From Burkholderia mayonis (lineage in GTDB: Bacteria > Pseudomonadota > Gammaproteobacteria > Burkholderiales > Burkholderiaceae), in contig NZ_CP013386.1 of NCBI RefSeq assembly GCF_001523745.2, positions 3,410,001 to 3,474,000 of the forward strand: 64,000 nucleotides of DNA, read 5' to 3'. Shown here one piece after another: positions 59,682-64,000 of the stretch. How positions within the stretch are numbered: the first letter of the stretch is position 1; the number at the start of each line of letters is the position of its first letter. The notes beneath the pieces were generated by a model. That model was not told where the DNA came from. It worked only from the letters and a program-made list of their open reading frames with translations, and ran no database searches. A program made the translations under genes and the position numbers.

Positions 59682-60593
59682 TCAAACGCTTTCCAACTCA
59701 CGCGCCTTCGCCTGCTGATACGCGGCGTACAGCGCCTCGAACACCGGGCCCGGCCGGCCGCCCTGCACGGGCAGGCCGTCGAGCAGGGTCACGGGCAGGA
59801 TTTCCTTCGTCGCCGACGTGAGCAGGATCTCGTCGGCCGCACGCAGTTCCGCTTCGTTGATGTCGCGCGCGACGAAGCGGATCCCGCACGCCTCCGCGAG
59901 CTCCTCGACGAGCGCGTAGCGGATCCCTTCAAGAATCCTGTTGCTGCGCGGCGGTGCGATCAGCTCGCCGTTCTTCACGATCCACACGTTCGACGACGAG
60001 CCCTCCGTCACGTTGCCGTCGCGCAGCTGGATCGTCTCGACTGCGTCGTGCTCGGCCGCATGTTGCGCCATCAGCACGTTGCCGAGCAGCGACACCGATT
60101 TGATGTCGCAATGCAGCCACCGGCGATCCTCGGCCGTCACGCAGCGCACGCCCTGCGCGCGCTGCGCGTCGGTCGGCAGCGACAGCGGGCTCGCCATCGC
60201 GAACACCGTCGGCACCGCGTTCAGCGGAAATGCGTGGCCGCGCTTCGCGACGCCGCGCGTCACCTGGATGTAGACGATCGCGTGCTGGCCGTCGCCGAGC
60301 ACCGCCGCGTTTGCGTCGACGACGCGCGCGACGAGCGCGCGCCAGCCCGCTTCGTCGTGCGGATCGTCGATGCCGATCTTCTTCAGGCTGCGCGCGAGAC
60401 GCACGAGATGCTGCGCGATCCGGAACGGCGCGCGACGTGCGCCGTCGGCGTAGATCGGCACGACTTCGTACACGCCGTCGCCGAAGATGAAGCCGCGGTC
60501 GAGCACCGGTACGCGCGCTTCGGACAGCGGCACCAGCTCTTCCCGCGACGCGACGCTCAGGTAGACGGTCGGTTCGATATCGGCTTGGCTCAT
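59682..60593 (-). CDS. dat: D-amino-acid aminotransferase (PLP fold class IV)
   Basis: A 303-residue aminotransferase: VPVLDRGFIFGDGVYEVVP near residue 28, the PLP lysine K165 in CDIKSVSLLGNVL, the IQLRDGNVTEGSSSNVWIV loop, and LTSATKEILPVTLLDG. It makes D-glutamate or D-alanine from D-amino donors, or works on branched substrates. It lies between dacA, a D-alanine-releasing enzyme, and ybeD, which fits a link with cell wall D-amino acid metabolism. Confidence 0.88.
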   Translation of the reverse strand: MSQADIEPTVYLSVASREELVPLSEARVPVLDRGFIFGDGVYEVVPIYADGARRAPFRIAQHLVRLARSLKKIGIDDPHDEAGWRALVARVVDANAAVLGDGQHAIVYIQVTRGVAKRGHAFPLNAVPTVFAMASPLSLPTDAQRAQGVRCVTAEDRRWLHCDIKSVSLLGNVLMAQHAAEHDAVETIQLRDGNVTEGSSSNVWIVKNGELIAPPRSNRILEGIRYALVEELAEACGIRFVARDINEAELRAADEILLTSATKEILPVTLLDGLPVQGGRPGPVFEALYAAYQQAKARELESV

Positions 60594-60698
60594 GGCGTTA
60601 AACGAGTGACGAAATCATGACGAAGGGATCCGGTCCCAGTGAATCCGGTCCGCAGGACCCTGATCCCTGGAGACCCGGTCCGGCGAGACCCGGACAGC

Positions 60699-62009
60699 TT
60701 ACTTCTTTTTGCTGAACATCAGCAGGATCGAATCCCAGATGCGGCCGAGGAGGCCTGCTTCCGGCACCGGCTGCAGCGCGACGACCGGGAATTCCGCGAC
60801 CGTCTTGCCGTCGGCGACGAGCTTCACCGAACCGACCGCCTGACCGTCCGCGAGCGGCGCGATGAGCGGCGCGTTCAGCGCGACTTCCGGCTTCACCTTG
60901 TCCGCCAAGCCGCGCGGCACCGTGATGAACTGATCCTTCTTCACGCCGACCTGCACGTTGTTGCTCTTGCCCTTGTAGACGCGCGGCGTGTCGATCGCCT
61001 GGCCGGCCTTGTAGAGGCGCACCGAATCGAACGCGGTGTAGCCGTAGTTCAGCATCTTCATGCTGTCCTGCACACGGTCGCTTTCCTTCGTCTCGCCCAT
61101 CATCACGGTGACGAGGCGGCGCGTCGCGTCGGTCGCGCCCGGCAGCGAGCGCTTCGCCGACGCGATCAGGCAGTAGCCCGCCGCCTGCGTGTGGCCGGTC
61201 TTCAGGCCGTCGACGGTCGGGTCGAGCCACAGCAGACGATTGCGGTTCGGCTGCTTGATGTTGTTGTACGTGAAGTCCTTGACCGAGAAGATGTTGTAGT
61301 AGTCCGGGTAGTCGCGGATCAGGTGCGTCGACAGCTTCGCGAGATCGCCCGCCGTCGTGTAGTGCTGCGGATCGGGCATCCCGTTCACGTCGGCGAAGTG
61401 CGTGCCCGCCATCCCGAGGCGCTGCGCTTCCGCGTTCATCATGTTGACGAACTGCGCTTCGCTGCCGCCGACGAGCTCGGCGAGCGCGATCGCGGCGTCG
61501 TTGCCCGACTGGATGATCATCCCGTAGACGAGATCGTGCACGCTGACGGGCTTGTTCGCCTCGATGAACATCCGCGACTCGTCACGGCCGACGCGGCGCA
61601 CCGCTTCGCCCGGCGTAACGATCTGCTCCATCGTGATCTTCTTCGCATCGAGCGCCTCGAACACGAGGTACGCCGTCATCAGCTTCGTCAGCGACGCGGG
61701 CTCGACGCGCTCGTCTGCGTTGCCCGATGCGAGCACCTGATTGCTCGTCGCATCGACGAGCACCCACGAGCGCGCGTTCACGCCGGGCGGCGGCACCGCG
61801 CCCGGCGCATACGTGGCGGGTGCGCCCGTCGGTGCGGCGGCGGGCGCGGCGGCCGCGTGCTTCGCCTTGGCGGCGGGCTTCGCCTGCGCGACGGCGATCG
61901 TCGACACGAGCGCGGCGGGCAGCACGACGCCGAGCGCAAGGTTACGCGCGGCGACGGCAAAAGCGGTGGAGGTGGCGAGTGACGTGAGGCCGAAGGAAGA
62001 CAGACGCAT
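60699..62009 (-). CDS. dacA: D-alanyl-D-alanine carboxypeptidase (PBP5/6 family)
   Basis: A 436-residue periplasmic carboxypeptidase. It has a long signal or anchor region (about 1-42), an Ala/Pro/Lys-rich linker to about 75, then the catalytic triad motifs: SLTK at S106-K109, SGN in MIIQSGNDAAIALAE, and KTG in DGLKTGHTQAAGYC. A C-terminal beta domain and amphipathic membrane tail (RIWDSILLMFSKKK) follow. It trims the terminal D-Ala of pentapeptides. Probable first gene of dacA-dat-ybeD-lipB-lipA. Confidence 0.95.
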   Translation of the reverse strand: MRLSSFGLTSLATSTAFAVAARNLALGVVLPAALVSTIAVAQAKPAAKAKHAAAAPAAAPTGAPATYAPGAVPPPGVNARSWVLVDATSNQVLASGNADERVEPASLTKLMTAYLVFEALDAKKITMEQIVTPGEAVRRVGRDESRMFIEANKPVSVHDLVYGMIIQSGNDAAIALAELVGGSEAQFVNMMNAEAQRLGMAGTHFADVNGMPDPQHYTTAGDLAKLSTHLIRDYPDYYNIFSVKDFTYNNIKQPNRNRLLWLDPTVDGLKTGHTQAAGYCLIASAKRSLPGATDATRRLVTVMMGETKESDRVQDSMKMLNYGYTAFDSVRLYKAGQAIDTPRVYKGKSNNVQVGVKKDQFITVPRGLADKVKPEVALNAPLIAPLADGQAVGSVKLVADGKTVAEFPVVALQPVPEAGLLGRIWDSILLMFSKKK

Positions 62010-62326
62010 ATCGATTCAGGCTGATGGCAGAAATTTCAGCGCACACGGGGCGCGCGGTTGAAGGGCCGGCGGCGGCGTTCCGGCGGCATCTCTGGGAAGG
62101 AAGGCTCGCGAAACGCGCCGATTGGACAGGCGGCGGCGCGATCGGTTCGCTAAGCGAAAAGCGGCGCGGCGGCCTGCACGGCGCATCGGACGTCCGTGCG
62201 GACGGGCCGACGCAAAACCCGGCCATTATACGGAAGTTCGCAGCGGCGCTTTTCGGGATTGGGGAGCTTGTCGCGTGGCGGGCGGTGTGATTCGGTCGCG
62301 GCGGGCGGGCCGGCGGCCGATCGCGG

Positions 62327-62381
62327 GTCGATCTTTGGTCGATCTTTGGTCGATCTTTGGTCGATCTTTGGTCGATCTTTG
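62327..62381. repeat. 11-bp tandem repeat, five perfect copies
   Basis: GTCGATCTTTG repeated five times without change, followed by a decayed copy (GTCGATCGATTG) and GTCGATCAC. Identity of the copies implies recent expansion by slippage; copy number is likely to vary between strains. Confidence 0.95.
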
Positions 62382-62490
62382 GTCGATCGATTGTCGATCA
62401 CGGACGGAACGGTGATCGCGCCGGACGCCCATGTCGCGTGCCGCAATTACCATGCAGTCGCCCAAGCCGCGTGCCGCGCCGCTCGGTGCG

Positions 62491-62546
62491 GTGCCGTGTG
62501 GTGCCGTGCGGTGCCGTGTGGTGCCGTGCGGTGCCGTGTGGTGCCG
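62491..62546. repeat. 10-bp tandem repeat alternating GTGCCGTGTG/GTGCCGTGCG
   Basis: Five full 10-bp units alternate strictly between GTGCCGTGTG and GTGCCGTGCG, giving a 20-bp higher-order period, then a partial unit GTGCCG. Related degenerate units (GTGCCGCGCC) lie just upstream at about 62471. Confidence 0.92.
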
Positions 62547-62725
62547 CGCTGCGCCGGTTGTGCAACTCGACCGCGCCATCCATGCACGCCGCGAGATGCA
62601 GCACCGCGCCGCAGCGATCCGCCGCAACGCGCCCGGCACGACGAACGTCCGGCATCCGCCCGCTCGCTCGCCGCGCGGCTCACAGCTCACGGCTCACGGC
62701 GAAACGAAACGCCGCTCGTCGCGCG

Positions 62726-63370
62726 TCAGCGCCACGCGCCGACGACGACGCGCTTCAGGATGTGCAGCTTGCGATGGAAGAAGTGCTCGGCGCCCGGAAT
62801 CACGACGACGGGCAGCTCCTGCGGCCGCGCCCAGTCGTAAACCGACGCGATCGGCACCGTGTCGTCGTTCTCGCCGTGGATTACGATCGTGTCTTCCGGC
62901 ACGTCGGCGACCTGCCAGCGGCTCGCCGCCGTGCCGACGAACACCATCCGCTCGATCGCCTGCCCCGCATCGCGCAGCCGCTTGCCGACGTGCGACAGCA
63001 CGAACGTGCCGAACGAAAAGCCGGCGAGCACGACCGGCAGTTCCGCGTGGCCCGGCAGCGAACGCATGTGCGCGAGCACTGCGAGCAGGTCGTCGACCTC
63101 GCCCGCGCCGTTGTCGTGCGCGCCTTCCGTCGCGCCCACGCCGCGGAAATTCGAGCGGATCACCGCGTAGTTCAACTGGACGAAGATGCGCGCGAGCGTC
63201 TGCGCGACCTTGTTCTCCATCGTGCCGCCGAAGAGCGGATGCGGGTGCGCGACGAGCGCGATCCCGCGCGGCGCGGCCGAGCCGTCGCGCACCGCGTCGG
63301 GCAGGTCGATCGCGACCTCGATGTTGCCGACCGGGCCGGCGATCAGGGATTTCTGGGTGTAGGCGTTCAT
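62726..63370 (-). CDS. Alpha/beta hydrolase
   Basis: A 214-residue hydrolase of the small cytosolic type. It has VAHPHPLFGGTMENKVAQTLAR, the strand YAVIRSNFRGVGATEG, the nucleophile elbow LAGFSFGTFVLSHV (G-F-S-F-G), the acid in IHGENDDTVPIASV, and the terminal His in IPGAEHFFHRKL. This group is annotated as CocE/NonD-like or dienelactone-hydrolase-like; the substrate is unknown. It follows the ferredoxin gene by 34 bp on the same strand. Confidence 0.88.
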   Translation of the reverse strand: MNAYTQKSLIAGPVGNIEVAIDLPDAVRDGSAAPRGIALVAHPHPLFGGTMENKVAQTLARIFVQLNYAVIRSNFRGVGATEGAHDNGAGEVDDLLAVLAHMRSLPGHAELPVVLAGFSFGTFVLSHVGKRLRDAGQAIERMVFVGTAASRWQVADVPEDTIVIHGENDDTVPIASVYDWARPQELPVVVIPGAEHFFHRKLHILKRVVVGAWR

Positions 63371-63404
63371 GCAGCAGCGTGCGGGGTGATTCGAAAAACC
63401 GTGC

Positions 63405-63722
63405 TCAGATTCTCAGCCGCTCGACGACCTGGCCGTCGCGCAGATGCGACTCGACGATTTCGTCGATGTCGTTCTTGTCGACGTACGTGTACCAGACGCC
63501 TTCCGGATAGACGACGACGACGGGACCTTCCTCGCAGCGGTCGAGGCAGCCCGCCTTGTTGACGCGCACCTTGCCCGCGCCCGCGAGGCCGAGCGCCTTG
63601 ACGCGCTGCTTTGCGTATTCCTGCATCTCCTGCGAACCGCAGTTCGCGCAGCTCGGACGTTCGGCGCCCTTTTCGCGCTGGTTCAGGCAGAAAAAGACGT
63701 GGTGTTGATAGTAGGGATCCAT
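63405..63722 (-). CDS. Thioredoxin-like [2Fe-2S] ferredoxin
   Basis: A 105-residue ferredoxin of the thioredoxin-fold class (Shethna/NuoE-like). Cluster ligands appear in HHVFFCLNQR with PSCANCG and in NKAGCLDRCEEGPVVVVYPEG, followed by WYTYVDKNDIDEIVESH. It probably serves as an electron carrier; the partner is unknown. Two starts are possible, MGHIMDPYY at 63734 and MDPYYQHH at 63722; the shorter fits homologues. Confidence 0.88.
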   Translation of the reverse strand: MDPYYQHHVFFCLNQREKGAERPSCANCGSQEMQEYAKQRVKALGLAGAGKVRVNKAGCLDRCEEGPVVVVYPEGVWYTYVDKNDIDEIVESHLRDGQVVERLRI

Positions 63723-63796
63723 GATGTGGCCCATTGCGTGGGGGCGCCGCGTGAGCGCCCCGCGTTGTCGGACGGAATCGGCAGGCGAGTGGCCGA

Positions 63797-64000
63797 TTAT
63801 AGCGAGCGGCGCCGTTTGCCGCTGGCGCCGCGCGAAGCGCCCGCCGCGCGCTTCGCGAGCCATGCGCGCTCCGCGCGTCCGGCGAGCCAGACGAGCGCCG
63901 CGTACGGCCAGATCCACGCGAGCCAGCGCGCGATGCTGTTGAAGTGCACGTAGCGGCCCTGCTGCCAGCCGGACAGCGCGAAATCGAAGAACGGATTGAC
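63797..64000 (-). CDS. VanZ-like membrane protein (3' end)
   Basis: The last 67 codons of a gene entering from the right edge. The visible C-terminus (VNPFFDFALSGWQQGRYVHF, then NSIARWLAWIWPYAALVWLAG and a basic tail) has one clear TM helix preceded by an interfacial segment, resembling the end of VanZ-family proteins that often neighbour this ferredoxin. Too little is present to be sure. Confidence 0.55.
   Translation of the reverse strand, partial: VNPFFDFALSGWQQGRYVHFNSIARWLAWIWPYAALVWLAGRAERAWLAKRAAGASRGASGKRRRSL

Larger units (their letters stand above)
62010..62725. other. 716-bp intergenic region with two tandem repeats
   Basis: Between dacA and the hydrolase gene, both minus. It contains an 11-bp repeat (62327-62381) and a 10-bp repeat (62491-62546). 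Many frames are open because the repeats lack stops, but none looks like a protein. The dacA promoter should lie at about 62010-62120. The right part (62560-62725) is GC-rich and featureless. Confidence 0.6.

Noticed and set aside
60594..60698. Degenerate ATCCGGTCC/ACCCGGTCC repeats between dacA and dat
   Set aside because: Copies are short, irregularly spaced and imperfect; could be chance in GC-rich DNA.

Overview
The window is about 68% GC, densely packed, and looks like a stretch of chromosome 1 of a Burkholderia of the pseudomallei/thailandensis group. The grounds are gene content and order: an aa3 oxidase cluster with SURF1, Cox11 and Cox15; a gshA-gshB-PTS block; a dacA-dat-ybeD-lipB-lipA run; and the protein sequences themselves. 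I see no rRNA, tRNA, IS element, prophage or CRISPR. Most of the window is core genome on the minus strand. Species assignment is inference.

Layout. 1-1 kb: an SOS mutagenesis cassette (imuA and the 5' end of imuB) under a near-consensus LexA box. 1.3-7.0 kb: an ABC transporter of the TrpXYZ-like family, a lone MetQ-type binding protein and a chemoreceptor. 7.7-18.1 kb: the cytochrome c oxidase region (DUF2244, coxB, coxA, a 46-residue assembly protein, cox11, DUF2970, coxC; then SURF1, an SCO-like membrane protein, ctaA, ctaB and SCO1). 18.3-23.9 kb: bioC-like, comF, trmL, and a rhodanese-grxC-secB-gpsA-macrodomain run. 24-27.4 kb: gpmA, ctpA, moeB. 27.5-32.8 kb: a PTS without sugar permease (EI, HPr, EIIA) downstream of gshA-gshB. 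33-37.3 kb: amtB-glnK, ubiK, comM.

37.7-46.3 kb: an acetyltransferase, an orphan type II thioesterase, a 600-bp AT-richer gap carrying DnaA boxes, a lipoprotein, a TlpA-like thioredoxin and the dctA-dctB-dctD dicarboxylate uptake and sensing locus. 46.6-53.9 kb: an acyl-CoA degradation operon resembling pim/dicarboxylate beta-oxidation (FadB-type enzyme, two acyl-CoA dehydrogenases, CoA-transferase) with a divergent LysR regulator. 54-64 kb: a gamma-glutamyltransferase-family protein, lipA, lipB, DUF2917 with LysR, ybeD, dat, dacA, a hydrolase, a 2Fe-2S ferredoxin and the end of a VanZ-like gene.

How parts work together: dctBD probably drive dctA from a sigma-54 promoter (46445-46462) with a palindromic upstream site. 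glnK-amtB also has a sigma-54 promoter (35056-35073) with NtrC-like sites upstream. The dicarboxylate transporter lies beside an operon that could oxidise longer dicarboxylates to intermediates of the same pathway.

The most unusual observations are a cytochrome oxidase subunit II with an extra C-terminal OmpA-like peptidoglycan-binding domain, a 49-bp-period array of self-complementary hairpins with compensatory changes between the two acyl-CoA dehydrogenase genes, a DnaA-box/AT-rich module far from any replication gene, and a gamma-glutamyltransferase homologue with alanine where the nucleophilic threonine is expected.
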